Origin: Neocallimastix lanati (nom. inval.)
Taxonomy: Eukaryota; Neocallimastigomycota; Neocallimastigomycetes; Neocallimastigales; Neocallimastigaceae
Assembly (NCBI GenBank): GCA_016946835.1
Contig: JACVTC010000033.1
Location: 290,001-350,000 of the forward strand
Length of the DNA: 60,000 bases
Direction of reading: 5' to 3'
In this document: positions 1 through 17,733 of the stretch, in pieces
Position numbering within the stretch: the first letter of the stretch is position 1
How the letters are laid out: every line of letters starts with the position of its first letter
Made by a program: the position numbers and the translations under genes
The notes under the pieces: generated by a model
Databases searched by the model: none
The model's input: the letters and a program-made list of their open reading frames with translations, nothing else
Told to the model about the DNA's origin: nothing

Positions 1-792
1 TTGCTTTTCACAATGTTCAATTTTTTCTAAGAAATCACTTACTAAGTATTTAAGTTTAATAGAAGATAATGATTCATGGCTTTCTTCTTCTATAGATGAA
101 AGTTGATATAATTCATTTGTTTTTTTCTTACTCGACATATTATTTTTATTACAGTTATTTTTCTTTTTCATTTCCTTTTCCCTTTCCTTTTCCTTTTCTC
201 TTTCCTCTCCTTCTTCTTCTTCTTCATCCTCTTCTTCACTTTCTTCATTTTTATAATTATAACGATCAATAATTTTTTGCATTTCTATAAATTTTTTTTG
301 ATGATCATACAAAATATTCTCCATTCTTTCTAAACGTGATTCATTATCTTTATTTCTAATCATTAATTCTTTAATAATGGTTTGCTGTTCACTAATAATT
401 TTATTTTGAATTTCAATTTCTTTGGATTGTATGGTTTGATTTTCTATTGTTTTATACATTTTTTCTAATGTATGATTTTGCCGATCTGCAAGTTCATTAA
501 GAGAATCTTGAATAGCTTCATTAAACTTAATAATTTGTTCATATCTTTGATTGGTATCCAACATATCACTGTTAAATTTATCAAGTAATGGTATATTTAA
601 TCGATCTTCCATTTTTTTAATAAAAAGTTCTTGTATTTCTCCATTTAATACTAAATTGGAACCATTTTTTTCAACTAAGGTTGTATCACTTGATGTTAAA
701 TGTTTATGATAATGACATTTTCTTTTTATTTTTTTAAATAAATGTTTAGTTCTTGAAGATTTTCTTCTTTTAATTAGTGTACCAACTTCCAT
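1..792 (-). CDS. Coiled-coil protein, N-terminal 264 residues (runs off left edge)
   Basis: The minus strand is open without a stop from an ATG at 792 to base 1, giving 264 codons, so the 3' part lies outside the window. The start is the first ATG after a T-rich, non-coding upstream stretch. The protein opens with a basic stretch (MEVGTLIKRRKSS, then KIKRKCHYHKH). It continues as a long charged helix, about residues 50-200, rich in E, K, Q, I and L with heptad-like spacing. An acidic then mixed-charge run follows (SEEEDEEEEEGEE, then EKEKEREKE). I recognise no family; a structural or nuclear coiled-coil protein is only a guess. A GTAAGT near the left edge (about 15-22, read on the minus strand) could be a splice donor, so the last few residues are less certain. 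Confidence 0.75.
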   Translation of the reverse strand, partial: MEVGTLIKRRKSSRTKHLFKKIKRKCHYHKHLTSSDTTLVEKNGSNLVLNGEIQELFIKKMEDRLNIPLLDKFNSDMLDTNQRYEQIIKFNEAIQDSLNELADRQNHTLEKMYKTIENQTIQSKEIEIQNKIISEQQTIIKELMIRNKDNESRLERMENILYDHQKKFIEMQKIIDRYNYKNEESEEEDEEEEEGEEREKEKEREKEMKKKNNCNKNNMSSKKKTNELYQLSSIEEESHESLSSIKLKYLVSDFLEKIEHCEKQ

Positions 793-811
793 TTTTTTAT
801 CTCTTTTTTTT

Positions 812-1099
812 TTTTTATTCACTAAAGCACTAAAGTTTCAATTATATATGTATTATATTATATAAAATATACTAGAATAGATGATATTATGTAAATGTAT
901 TTATATTCTTTTTTTTAAATTTAGTTTCAATTTTTTTTTTTTTTTTTTTTTATTAAATTGTCTATGATTTAATATATGTATTTTTTTTTATTCACTAAAG
1001 CACTAAAGTTTCAATTATATATGTATTATATTATATAAAATATACTAGAATAGATGATATTATGTAAATGTATTTATATTCTTTTTTTTAAATTTAGTT

Positions 1100-1138
<39 letters not shown>

Positions 1139-1165
1139 TATTAAATTGTCTATGATTTAATATAT
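812..1165. repeat. Tandem duplication (~170 bp) upstream of the left-edge gene
   Basis: Two nearly identical blocks lie at about 812-976 and 985-1165. Each starts ATTCACTAAAGCACTAAAG, runs through ATACTAGAATAGATGATATT to a T homopolymer, and ends TTGTCTATGATTTAATATAT. The main difference is the length of the internal T run. The pair sits directly upstream of the ATG at 792, so it duplicates the 5'UTR or promoter of that gene. Confidence 0.85.
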
Positions 1166-1196
1166 AACAATAAATAAATTATAATTTTTTCTTCTT

Positions 1197-1239
<43 letters not shown>

Positions 1240-2076
1240 CTGATACCAGTATATAAAGATTAAAATTATATCAGTATGAAGTGATATAAATATGTAAAAT
1301 GAACTTTGATAAATATCAACAAATTTAATATAATTTTTTTCTTCTTCTTCTACTAAACTTGATTCACTTTTTTTTTTTTTTTATATTATGATTATTAATT
1401 TATTATTATTATTTTATTATTATTTTGTTACTATTATTATTATTTTATTATTAATTGTTATTATTATTTTATTATTAATTATTATTATTAATTATTATTA
1501 TTATTATTTTATTATTATTTTATTATTATTATAAAATGATTAAGACTATAGTTTTATAATATTGAAATGAAGTATGGGGTAGAATTAAATTTAATTAATA
1601 AATTAATTAAATGCGTATTAATGCAGTAGGAATAGAGAACTCTTTTATTAATATTTTTTAATATTTATTTATTTAGTTATTTTAAGTTTATTTTTATTTA
1701 ATTTTTAATAATATATATATATTATTATTATTATTTCATAAAAAAAAATATGATATAATAACTTATTAAATAATATAATACAAAAAAAAAAAAAAAAACT
1801 GTTTCTAAATCATCGAAATTCAAAAAAGAATAAACTTTATTTTAACTTTTAATTAAATATTGCTTTGAATAATCTTTATTTATTTTTAAGTAATACTTAA
1901 AATTTGTAAAGTCTTAAAATAAAAATAAAATAAATCGAATGATTAAAAAAAAATATTGATTTAGAAATAATTTAATATTTATTTTAACTTATGATTAATT
2001 TAATAGTATAAAAACATTCTTATCAATATTTTTATTTTGAACAAATAAATATATTTAATTTATCTTTTATTCAAAA

Positions 2077-2255
<179 letters not shown>

Positions 2256-4570
2256 TATTTTTTGAATTATTCGATGATACAAAATGTTTATATATAAATA
2301 ATATGTAAATATGTATAAACATTTTGTTTTTGTGTAATTTTTTAAAAAAAAAAAGTTTATTTTTTTTATTTTTTTTTTTTTTAATTATTTAATAAATAAA
2401 TTTTAAACTTTAAATTTATTAAAATTTATAAAATTATTGACATATATATATTTTAACTTTTTAAAGAAATAACATTTAGAATTATACATTTTAGCACCTC
2501 AGATGCTATTAATAAAATAAAAGTATAAAAGCACTTTTAATATGTTTATAGCAAAAAAAAAAAAAGAAAAAAAAAGTTAATATTGTATATATTATTAATT
2601 GAAAATAATAATAAATTAATATTTAACAGTATATAAATTACCCGTAGTAATAATATTTTTATTATTATTATTATTATTATTATTTAATTAACTTTTATAA
2701 AATGGAATAAAGTATTAAATTATTTATACTAATACTAAAATATTATTATTTATAAAATCCATAATTCAATAATTAGTTTTAAACCATTTAATCAAAAAAT
2801 AAAAAAAAAAAATATTAATATTTTATAAATTATTTAATTGAAAATAATAATAAATTAATATTTAGCAGTATTTAAATTATTTAAATTACTAGTAGTAATA
2901 TTTTATAAATTTTTAACAGTATTTAAATTACTCGTAGTGATACTATTAACAAATTTAAATTATAAAATTCTATTTTAAAAATAAGTTTAAATTACTTTTA
3001 ATATATTTGTAGAAAATAGTTTTTAGTATTTATTCAATAATGTTAATTAATAATATATAATATTCTTAAAAATATATATATATATATATTAATCAAGAAC
3101 ATAATTGTTACTTAAATATGAAATTTTTTACACTTTAAATTTTTTTTTAAAGTTTATGTTAAAAAATTGAATATATTTATTATTCGTCAAATTATTATTT
3201 ATAATAAAAAATTACTATGTACATAAAAAATATAGAGAAGTGAAAAGATAGTTTTACTATATATATATTAATATTTATTATAACTTATATAATACTTTAA
3301 TTTTAATAATTTTAATATTAAAATTAAGCATATCAAGATTATTTATATAATAAATATGAATTTTTATGTTTATATAAATATATTAATTAATGTTTTTATT
3401 ATTTTTTTTACACATGGCTTTTTACAGTATAACAATAAAAAATTATTACTAAAATAAACAACTTTTCTAAATTTATAAATTAAAATAAAATCTCTTTGCG
3501 AAAATTAATATGGAAAGTAATTTAAGATTTTAAATTAAATAAAAAAAAAGTATAAGCAAAAATTAACATATAAATAAATTTATAAATTAAATGAATGAAT
3601 AAATAATGTTAGATAAATTAAATTATTCTAAATAAGATGTATAAAAAATAAATAAATAAATAAATAAATAGATAAATAAATAAATAAATAAATAGATAGA
3701 TAAATAAATAAATAGATAGATACATAAATAAATAAATAAAAAAATAAATAAATAAACAATATACAAATATTATGATTTTTGAATATCTTATAATAATAAT
3801 ATTCATATTTAATAGGTGAAATTTTTATTAAAAATGCTATTTAAATATATTGAAGTCTCTAATATAAAATAGTTAAATATAAATAAATACATTTTAGTCT
3901 AATTAATTCAACATGTGCGATATTTGATTGGATATATATAAATAAACATGCTAATGTACATGTTATGAAATTATAGTACTTAAAAATACAAAAAAAAAAA
4001 AAAAGTGATCCATATTTTATATATTTAATATATGTAAATATATAGATGGATATATTATAAAAATGTATAAAATTTTAAATATACTAGAGAATCCACATTA
4101 ACAGACTATAAAAATTAATAAGTTCTAGGTTATACAGAATTTCAATCTTTTATTATATTAATATAAATTTAATTATTTAAATTATACATAATATATATCT
4201 TATAAATTATTTCTATTCTATAAATTGATTTATAAATTAAAAATAACAAAAAAATAAAAAAATAAAATAATCCAATTATCAATTATTCCAAAATATTGTT
4301 AATACTACTACTACTAATAATAATAATAATAATTTGATTATCATATGATAGTCTTTTTTTTTTATATAATAATAATTATGTATTGTTTAAAATTATTTCT
4401 GGTATATCTTATATCTAATTATTAACTATTTAATTGCTATTATTTATTTATTTATTTATTTATATAATATTTAATAAACACTTTTTACAAAAGTATTTAA
4501 TAATAATAATTTAATAATAACATATTAATTATTATTTACATGATATTTTATAATTATTAATATAGTACTT

Positions 4571-4734
4571 AAATTATCAATAATGAATAATTATTTACAT
4601 GTAAAATTTATAAACTTTAATTATCAATAATGAATAATTATTTTCATGTTAAATTTATAAACTTTAATTATCAATAATGAATAATTATTTTCATGTTAAA
4701 TTTATAAACTTAAATTATCAATGATGTATAATTT
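4571..4734. repeat. 47-48-bp tandem repeat, about 3.5 copies
   Basis: A unit starting AATTATCAATAATGAATAAT and ending AAATTTATAAACTT is repeated at about 4571, 4619, 4666 and partially 4712. Copies 2 and 3 are almost identical; copy 1 has TACATG for TTCATG. Confidence 0.85.
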
Positions 4735-5571
4735 AGTTTAATTAATAATGAGGAAACCATCTCTCATTAATGATAGTCTAATTCATATAAAATTTTTAAA
4801 TAAATTCATGCATGCATTTACCTTAAAATAATCATTGTAATAATTAAAAATTTTATAATAAAAATTAAAAAAAATAAAAATAAAAATAAAAAAAAAAAGA
4901 ACCAATTTAATAAATTAAAATATAATGTAATATTTGGTAAAATTATAAATAAAATATTATAAATATATATATTTTTTATTTTAATATTATAAAGTTATGA
5001 CATTGTATAATTCTATGATTAAATTTTTTTTATTAATATAGCCATAATCAAAGCAAAATAAATAAAAGTTAGTATAAAATAAACTTTCTCTTCTATTATA
5101 TATACAGTCATTAAATTAATATTAAATATATGTGAATATTTGTGAATATTAATATTAAAAAAAAAAAGCCATCTTTAATACTATTGCCACAATATATAGT
5201 ATCATTTATATCCTAATATTTTTATAGTTTAAAATAAAAATATATATATATATATATATGTAACTTTTAGTAAAATATCAAAATTTTTTAAGATTCATAT
5301 ATTACATAGAGTGTATGGATAATAAATATTCATAATAATTATTACCAAGTAAACTAAAATAAAGATTTTTGGCATTTATATATATAATTTCTATATATTA
5401 TTGATAGAGTAATTAAAACTATTATTACATATGTAATATATATATTTATTTTCATATTGAATTAGTATATATATACTTAATATTTATTATTAACAATATT
5501 AAATGTATATAAATAATATTCAATGTTGTATTTATGAATAATTATTAGTAGTAGTAACATTCAGAGTTTTA

Positions 5572-5650
5572 TTAGTTTTATTAATGGAAAAAAATTACAA
5601 ATAATAATAAAATTTTATTATTTATAATTTTTTTCCATTAATAAAACTAA
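5572..5650. repeat. Perfect 26-bp inverted repeat (79-bp hairpin)
   Basis: The left arm at 5572-5597 (starting TTAGTTTTATTAATGG) is the exact reverse complement of the right arm at 5625-5650. The 27-nt spacer is itself largely self-complementary. Such a precise arm that includes G and C is not expected from base composition alone, so this may be a tiny foldback or MITE-like relic. Confidence 0.8.
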
Positions 5651-6336
5651 TTCATACAATTTTGATAATAAAAAAATTTTTTTTTATTTTTTAAGTTATT
5701 TAATCAATGGAAAAAATAAAAATAAAAAAAGTTTATTATTATTAAATTATTATTATTAAATTATTATTATTTATTATTATTAATTATTTAATATTATTAT
5801 ATGTCAATTTAATTTTTTTTTAATTATTTTTTTTTATTTCATTTTACTGATCTTTTTATATTAAAATAATAATTATATATATAATAATATATTGAAAATA
5901 TATATAAAATATTATTAATAAATGATATTTATTATTTAAATTATGAATGTATGTATTGTAAAAAAAAACTTGCATTTTATATATTATATAGATAAATTCA
6001 TTTAGTTAAATTGATTCTAATATATATATATTATTATCAATTTACTTTTTAAATATGAAAATTTTAATTACAAAATATAGTATTATAATATATATTATAT
6101 TTATATAATAATTATAACAGAATTAAATGTTTATTAATGAAATATTATAATTATTATATATCAAGTATAATTTAAAATATATACTGTTTTACATAATTTT
6201 TATACTTTTATATTATAATATTATATTATAATTCTATTCATTTTATATTCATTTTATATTATATTTTATTTTTAGTATTAATTTTTTTTTTTTTTTTTTT
6301 TTTGATCATTGATTAAAAATAAAAATAAATATTTTT

Positions 6337-6369
<33 letters not shown>

Positions 6370-6818
6370 TTTTTCATTTAAAAAAAAAAAAAAAAAAAAA
6401 TTATCATCAAAGTAAAATAAAAAAAAAACTAATATAATAAAAAAAAAAAGTAAATATATAAAAATTAATTATAATTTTAAAATAAAACAAATAAATGAAG
6501 AATATAATTTAATATTTCATTGTTTATTTGTTTTTAAATATAATAATAGAAGTTAAAATAAATAATATTAATACTAACCAAACCGTTAAATTTATATATA
6601 TATTATTATTATTCTTTTTAAATATATATATTAATATTGCTTTTAATTTTTCATACTTTTTTTTTTTTATTTTAATATTTCGAACTTTTTCTTTTGTATA
6701 TCGTAATTTATTATATAAATAAATTGTTTTATCCCAAAAAATATATATATTAATAATAAATAATAAATATAAATTAATTTGTAAAAATCAAACATAATAA
6801 AGTAAATAAACATTCGTT

Positions 6819-8171
6819 ATGGAAGGTGAATACGAACTTAAAGGATATGTTTATCCTTACTTTGCTAAAGCTTTACAATTAGTTACTGGTAAGGATCCAG
6901 CTAAATTCAAGTTTGTTGTTGGTGAAACTCCACTTTCAACTTTCAAGGAAGTTGCTGTTTTATTCTGTTTATACTATCTAGTAATCTTTTTAATTCATGC
7001 TTTCATGAAAAATCGTAAGCCTTTCCAATTAAAGCCAATCGCTTTTGTTCACAATTGCTTCCTTTGCTTAATTTCTTTAGTTCTTTGTGTTTCAATCTTT
7101 GAATTCATCTTTCAAATTATCTATAAATATGGTTTAATTAGTGCTGTTTGTGCTCCACAAGCATACACTCAAAGACTTGAAGTTTTATACTACTGTAACT
7201 ATTTAGTTAAGTACTATGAATTCATCGATACCGTTTTCTTAGCTTTAAAGAAAAAGAAGTTAGGTAAATATAATATGAAAAAAAAAATAGTCAATCATTT
7301 AAATTGAATTATTATTAGTATAAAAATAATAATTGAAAAAATAAATATATAACTAAAATATATATAAATATATATATTTTTTAAATTTAAAGATTTCCTT
7401 CACCTTTACCACCATGGTATGACTATGTTCATTTGCTGGTGCCAACTTTACGGTCACGCCACAATTGTAAGTTTAATGATGCAATATATTTAAAAGAAAT
7501 CAATATTTTAATTAATAAAACATAAAATAATAAAATTATATCATTATTAAATTCATTAAATATGTTATAATTGAAAAATAAAAACTTTTTATTAAAATTG
7601 AATAATAGACTTGGGGACCAGTCGCTATTAACTTATTCGTTCATGGTAAAATAGAAAAATAATAATATTTTTTTTTATTTTGTTACTTTTTTCATAATAA
7701 ATTTAATACTATTGAAATAATTATAATAATAATATATATTTTTTATTAAAAAAAATTTTTTTAAAATCGAATAAAACAGTTATCATGTACTATTACTATG
7801 CTCGTACTACTATCATTAAGAAGAGAGTCTGGTGGAAGCAATACCTTACCACTCTTCAAATTGTTCAATTCGTTATTGATATCTTCTTAATTTATGGTGC
7901 TACTTACACCTTCTTTGCTTTTAATTACTTCCCATCTCTTCCAAACTTCGGTAACTGTCACGGTGATCCAGTTATGGCTGTTATTGGTTGTGCTGTCATT
8001 ACTTCATATCTCTATTTATTCGTTGACTTCTTCAAGAAGACCTACAAGGGTAAGAAATCTTCTCCAAAGACTGCTAAGGCTATTAAGGAAGCTATTGCTT
8101 CTGGAAAGAGCACTGCTGTTGATGCTAAGAAGAACGCTAAGAAGAGAGTTAAGTCTGAAAAATTCAATTAA
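6819..8171 (+). CDS. ELO-family very-long-chain fatty acid elongase, 4 exons
   Basis: Exons 6819-7263, 7393-7466, 7609-7645 and 7780-8171 join in frame to 948 nt (315 residues), with introns of 129, 142 and 134 bases using GTAAAT, GTAAGT and GTAAAA donors. The joined protein has the ELO signature: KKKLDFLHLYHHG with the H152xxH155H156 box across the first junction, and FVHVIMYYYY across the third. Several hydrophobic segments fit the multi-pass ER membrane fold. ELO enzymes condense malonyl-CoA with long acyl-CoA as the first step of ER elongation (family knowledge). The C-terminal ~40 residues are Lys/Ala/Ser-rich, ending KRVKSEKFN; a classic KKxx retrieval signal is not seen. Substrate length cannot be told. 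The apparent single-exon frame ending at 7307 reads into intron 1. Confidence 0.93.
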
Positions 8172-8610
8172 ATTAATAGAAATAGAAATGGATAATTAAA
8201 ATAATAGATCCTATGTAGAATTTATAATAAAATAAACTATCAACAAGAAATTAAAAACAAAAAAGTCAAAAAAAAAAAAATAATTTAATTAATATATGTA
8301 AAGAAAATGAAAATAAAACCACTAAAAGTAATGAAAAAATAAAAATAAAAATAATAGAAACAATTTTTAAAAATAATAATTTGAAAAATAAAGAAGATAG
8401 GATAAAACCTTTTTTTTTTTTCTTTCTTATTTTAAAGATTATTATTTTTTAAAAAAAAAAAACTTTAAAACATTTATATAATTAAACTAAATTTTAAAAA
8501 TTTTAGAAAAAAAAAAAAAATAAATAAAATAAATAATAAATTAATAAACATTTAACAATAATCATATATTTATGTATTTAAATAATAAAAATAAAATAGA
8601 ATAAAAAAAA

Positions 8611-8642
<32 letters not shown>

Positions 8643-9407
8643 CAATTAAAAATAATAGATAAATAATAAAAAAATTATCTTAAAATAATAATAATATATA
8701 TCTATAAAAAGAAAGAAAAAAAATTTTTTTTTTTTTTTTTTTTTTTTATCTTTTTTAATAGTTATCTTTATTTATTTAATACCAATAATTATAAGAACTA
8801 TTATTAAAGAAAAAAAAAAAAAAGAAAAAAGAAAAAAAACCTAATAGAAAAATAAAACTAAAAACAATTAAAATTATAATAATTAAAAATAAAATAAAAT
8901 ATAATAATATAAAATAAAAAAAAAAAAAAAAAAAAATCTCTCGGAAACCTCTTTATTTATATTTTTATATTTTTATATTTTTATATTTAATTATTTTATA
9001 TATTTTATTTATTTATTATTATTATTATTATTTTTTTTTTTATAATTTATATATATATATAATCTTTCCTTATCATTTATCATTTTCTTTTTTTTTTTTT
9101 TTTTTTTTTTTTTCTTTTTAATTGTTATTATGTCTTTTATTTTTTTGTATTTTTATATTTATTTTTTATTTTTATTTTTATTTTTTATTTTTTATTTTTT
9201 ATTTTTTATTTTTTATTTTTTATTTTTTATTTTTTTTATTTTTTATTTTTTTTTTTTTATTTTTTAATTTTTAATTTTATTTTTATATATGTTGATAATT
9301 TTTTTTTTTTTAATGATTTATGATGATTTATGATTTATTATTATTATATTTTATTATTATTATTTTTTTTTTTTCTATTATCATTCCAGATGATGGTAAA
9401 TTTACAA
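8172..9407. other. Convergent intergenic spacer of A/T homopolymers
   Basis: The gap between the ELO gene and the SEC23 3' end. It contains A-rich then T-rich runs and a (TATTTTT)n-like stretch at about 9150-9260. These runs probably hold the 3'UTRs of both convergent genes; AATAAA-like strings are too frequent to call a poly(A) site. No gene is seen. Confidence 0.7.
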
Positions 9408-13629
<4,222 letters not shown>

Positions 13630-14614
13630 TTATATTAATTATTATATAATTTAATTTGTTTATAATTTATTTTATTTTCCTATAATTTATTTGTTTTTTT
13701 AAATATAAATAATCATATAAATTATAAGAAAGTAATAAATAAAAATAAAAAAACAAAATAAAAAAAAAAAAATTAGTAAATAGTATAAAAAAAAAACTTT
13801 TTTTTTATATGAAAATTTTATTTATTTGTTTATTAATTATATTTTATATAATTTTAATTTATTAGTTATTAATTATTAATTATTTATAATTTATCTATAT
13901 ACAAAAATATAATAATACTTCTTTATACAAGAAAATAACTTTTCTACTAATGTAATTATTTAAGACTTAAATAAAGGCTTTTAAATTTTATTTAAGTCTC
14001 TTAATATATTAATAATTATTAATAATTATTATATACTATATATCCTATTTTTTGTTGTTATTTATATTTTTTTATTTTTTTTATATTAATTATAATTAGT
14101 TTCTATTTTATTAATATAATATTTATTTATTAATTTATTTATTTATGTTATTTATTTATTTTATTTATTTACTTTTTTATTTGTTTTATAATATACAATT
14201 TTAATCAATCAAAACAAAAAAAATTGTATACGTATTCTTATACATTAATATATTTCAATAATTGTATAACCATTCAAAATTTAACAGCCATTTAAAGGTT
14301 GATAATGGAGATATTATTAATATTTATAATTTATGTTTTTTTATTATATATTAATAATTTTTTTTTTATTATTTAAAAATATTTATAATTTATGTTTTTT
14401 TATTATATATTAATAATTTTTTTTTTATTATTTAAAAATATTTAAGATTTTTATTAATAGTATTATATTATTATCATATTATTATATTATTATTAATGTA
14501 ATTATTTTATTATTATATTATTATATTATTATATTATTATTTTATTATTATTATGTTATTAATATTATTTTATTATTACTATTATTAATTATTATTATAA
14601 TTAATAATAGTAAA
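13630..14614. other. AT-rich spacer upstream of SEC23
   Basis: No coding sequence is recognised. The stretch includes a short tandem duplication at about 14325-14440 (a ~60-bp block containing TTTATAATTTATGTTTTTTT, twice) and TTA/TTAT microsatellites to about 14600. The SEC23 promoter should lie just above 13630, but TATA-like strings are too common to choose one. Confidence 0.6.
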
Positions 14615-14875
14615 TAGAGAATTACTTAATAATTATATTTATATTATTATATATTTATATATTATGATGTAAATTATTGAAGTATCTATATTTTATGTTT
14701 TATATGTAAATGTAGTTTATACTTTTATTTTCTGTCATATAAATTTATGTTAACAATCGTTTTAAACATTATATAACAAATATATTCACGTGATATGCAT
14801 TCCATTATTTAGAAAAGTCATGAAAGGTATTATCCATTTCTCTCTTTGTCAATCATAATATTTACGTATTATTAT
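14615..14875 (+). mobile_element. Diverged 5' LTR of a Ty1/copia relic
   Basis: By eye this block aligns in order with 16321-16605. Shared landmarks are TTAATAATTATA, TTATTGAAGT, TAACAAAT.ATTCA followed by GTGAT and TGCATT-like strings, and TCATAATA near the end. The divergence is substantial, as expected for an old insertion. Boundaries are approximate. Confidence 0.6.
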
Positions 14876-14999
14876 ATTAAATGAATAAATAGCATAAATA
14901 ATATTAAGAGTCTTATTTGATTCTATTTAAATATTCAAATGTACTTTTTAAAAGCGACATGTCTCAATAAGAAAAATAAATATCAAAATATGAAGATTA

Positions 15000-16320
15000 A
15001 TTAAAGTTATTATCATTTATGTGATGTGAATTGACATTCCAGATAAGAATGTCATTCCAATATCAAAAACAAAGAAAATAATAGAAAAATCAAAATAATA
15101 ACAACAAAAGAAGGAATAACCAACAGTAAGAGAAGAAATCGTTAAATTATTTAGTAAATTCAAGAAACTATAATAATTATAATAATAGTGCTTCTTTAAA
15201 ATATACCAAAAGTGAAGACTACTTTGATAATGCAAGCAATTATGATGGAGAATTTAATTTTAAAGATGTTAAATCATTAATGTATCAGAGAAAGCGAAAT
15301 AATAAAAAATAAAATAAGAAATATAAATTTATTGAAGGTTATTTTAAATAATAATAAGTATACTTATGATTTTGATAATACAAACTATAAATCAATCAAT
15401 TATATTAATCGCAATAAAGAAATAACAGATGATGTTGTATGGTTTTATGATACAGGTACAGGCAAACATTTAATATAAATCTTTATTAATTAATATCAAT
15501 TTTGAATCAATAATGAAGAAGTAAATACAGAATATCTAAGGACTTTCAAATGTGTATGCTATAATGACCAAAATTCTCATAAATCAAATTCAAGGTAGGA
15601 TATTTGATGAATAGAAGTGTTCATATATTATAATGGATACAGAAAATAGAAAGATAAATTATATTAATGATATTGAATTTATTGAAGAAGAATCAGGTAT
15701 AAAGCATTACTATTTCTACTAAATCGGTTTTTGCTACTAAAAAAGACAGTGATAATCATATTTATAAGTACAAAACTCGTCTCTTTGCCAGAGGTTACGT
15801 CAAAAATGGGTATTCTTATTCCCCTACTTTAAATATTGATAGTCCTAAACTTATTGTTACATTATCTGTTACTTTTCATTGGAACATCTTCCAACTTGAT
15901 ATCAAGGCTATTTATCTTAATACTCCTCTCGACAAAGATATTTACTCTACCAAATACTAAAGGCGATATATACTTTGGGAAGGGATATTGGAAACTTTAC
16001 AAAGAATTTTATGGCCTTAAGCAATCAGGTCGATAATAGTATGAAACAATAAGAAAATTGGTAATTAATATTAATTTTAAACAAATAAAGAGTTGAACAA
16101 TTCATCGTAAAACATACAGTACATAATAAAACTAAATATATAATTGGACTCTACATTAATAATATGGTTATTGCTTGAGAAACAAAATACATCAAAGATA
16201 TAATATCAAAAATTAAAAGAAAATTCAAAACATCAAATTGTAGACCAATAAAATATATTTTAGGAATTAATGTAAAGAAACAAATAATATTTTTATATAA
16301 AAATTTCATTTGAGGGGGAA
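15000..16320 (+). pseudogene. Decayed Ty1/copia gag-pol
   Basis: Several frames must be pieced together, with stops and frameshifts between them. Near 15435 the plus strand reads VVWFYDTGT, like the copia protease DTGA/DSGA site. From about 15700 to 15957 one frame reads through the RT N-terminal block, including YKTRLFARGYVKNGYSYSPT and FQLDIKAIYLNTPL, matching the copia YKARLVARG and QLDVKxAFLxGxL motifs. At about 15960-16030 another frame gives GKGYWKLYKEFYGLKQSGR, matching the copia YGLKQ block, then two stops. The internal domain ends in a purine run, TTTGAGGGGGAATG, at about 16308-16321, a good polypurine tract just before the 3' LTR. No YVDD catalytic box or integrase is intact. Confidence 0.85.
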
Positions 16321-16605
16321 TGATAACTATTTAATAATTATACTATAGATGTATTCATAATATTTTATATAATTATTTATTATGTAATTTATTGAAGTGT
16401 ATTTATATTCATGTTATATATTTATACATTTATTTTATGTTGAAAAGATTTATTTTATAAAATATTTAAAAGGATTGATAAAATAAATTTTTACAACATA
16501 AAATAAATATTTGTGTAACGTATATATGTAACAAATGCATTCATGTGCATGTGATTTATGTTCTTTATAAAACATAGTTAATATCTATTCTTAATCATAA
16601 TACTT
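16321..16605 (+). mobile_element. Diverged 3' LTR of the Ty1/copia relic
   Basis: Starts immediately after the polypurine tract and repeats, with divergence, the landmarks of 14615-14875 (TTTATTGAAGTGTAT, GTAACAAATGCATTCATG, AATCATAATA). The right boundary is approximate. Confidence 0.6.
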
Positions 16606-17626
16606 TAATATTATATCAATTTTTATATTAAAATTTCACAGTTAATAATAATATTTTATCATATTTATAATTATTTTTAGGTATTATTACTGGAATATGT
16701 GTATGACTCTTAATTATTTTCATATTACCATAATTATTATTAATTATTAATTATTGTTATTATAATTATAATTATTATTAAAATATTAATATTATTATGT
16801 ATTGTTATTATTTCTATTTATTATTATTATTGTTAATTATTGTTATAAATTATTATTAAAAATTATTGATATTATTTTATTATAATTATTATTATTAAAA
16901 TTTCAAAATTATAATTACTAATATTATTTATTTATTATTATTATTATTATTATTTATTATTTATTATTATTTATTATTATTATTAATATTTATAATTGTA
17001 ATTATTAATTATTGTTATTATTATTATAATTATAATTATAATTATTAATTATTGATATTATTTTATTATATTTATTATTAAAATTTAAATATTTCAATTA
17101 TTATATTGTTTTTATTATTAATAAAAATTATTATAATTTTTATTATTATTAGAATTTCAATATTATAATTATTATTTTTATTTATTGCTATTATTTAATA
17201 TTATTATTAATTATTGTTATTATTAATTAATATTATTATTATTTTATCACAATTATTATTTTATTATTAATAATTGTTCAAATATTCAATCAATTTTATA
17301 TTAATTATTATTATTTATTATTATTGTTATTTTTACTATTTTATTATTATTATTATTAATTATAATTACTTTAAATTATTTTATTTTACTATAATTATTT
17401 ATTATTAATTATTATTGTTATTTAATTATCATTATTTATCGTTAGTATTATATAAAATTTTTATATTTTATTATAATTATTATAATTTTTATTACTATTA
17501 AAATTTCAATATACTTTTATAATTCGCCTTTCATGCAAATATTATGAATAAGAAATATTTAATAATTATATCTGATAAAATATATAAAAAATTTTTAAAT
17601 CAATAAATAAAAAAATAAAAAAAAAG

Positions 17627-17733
17627 TTTTTATTTGTATTACTACAATAAAGAAGTAATCTTTAATTAAAATTTTATATAATATTAAAAAGAAATTAAAG
17701 ATTACCACTTTATTGTAGTAATACACATAAAAA
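17627..17733. repeat. MITE-like inverted repeat, 39-bp arms
   Basis: The arms 17629-17667 and 17693-17731 are reverse complements with about three mismatches. The core is GTATTACTACAATAAAG on the left and CTTTATTGTAGTAATAC on the right, with a 25-nt spacer. Total length is 105-107 bp, the size of a very short foldback element. No clear target-site duplication could be told apart from the AT background. Confidence 0.75.

Noticed and set aside
6528-6722. 64-residue frame upstream of the ELO gene
   Set aside because: Almost only I, F, N, Y and L; A/T composition artefact.
15017-15235. 72-residue minus-strand frame
   Set aside because: Antisense to the decayed copia region; no homology or composition like the real genes here.
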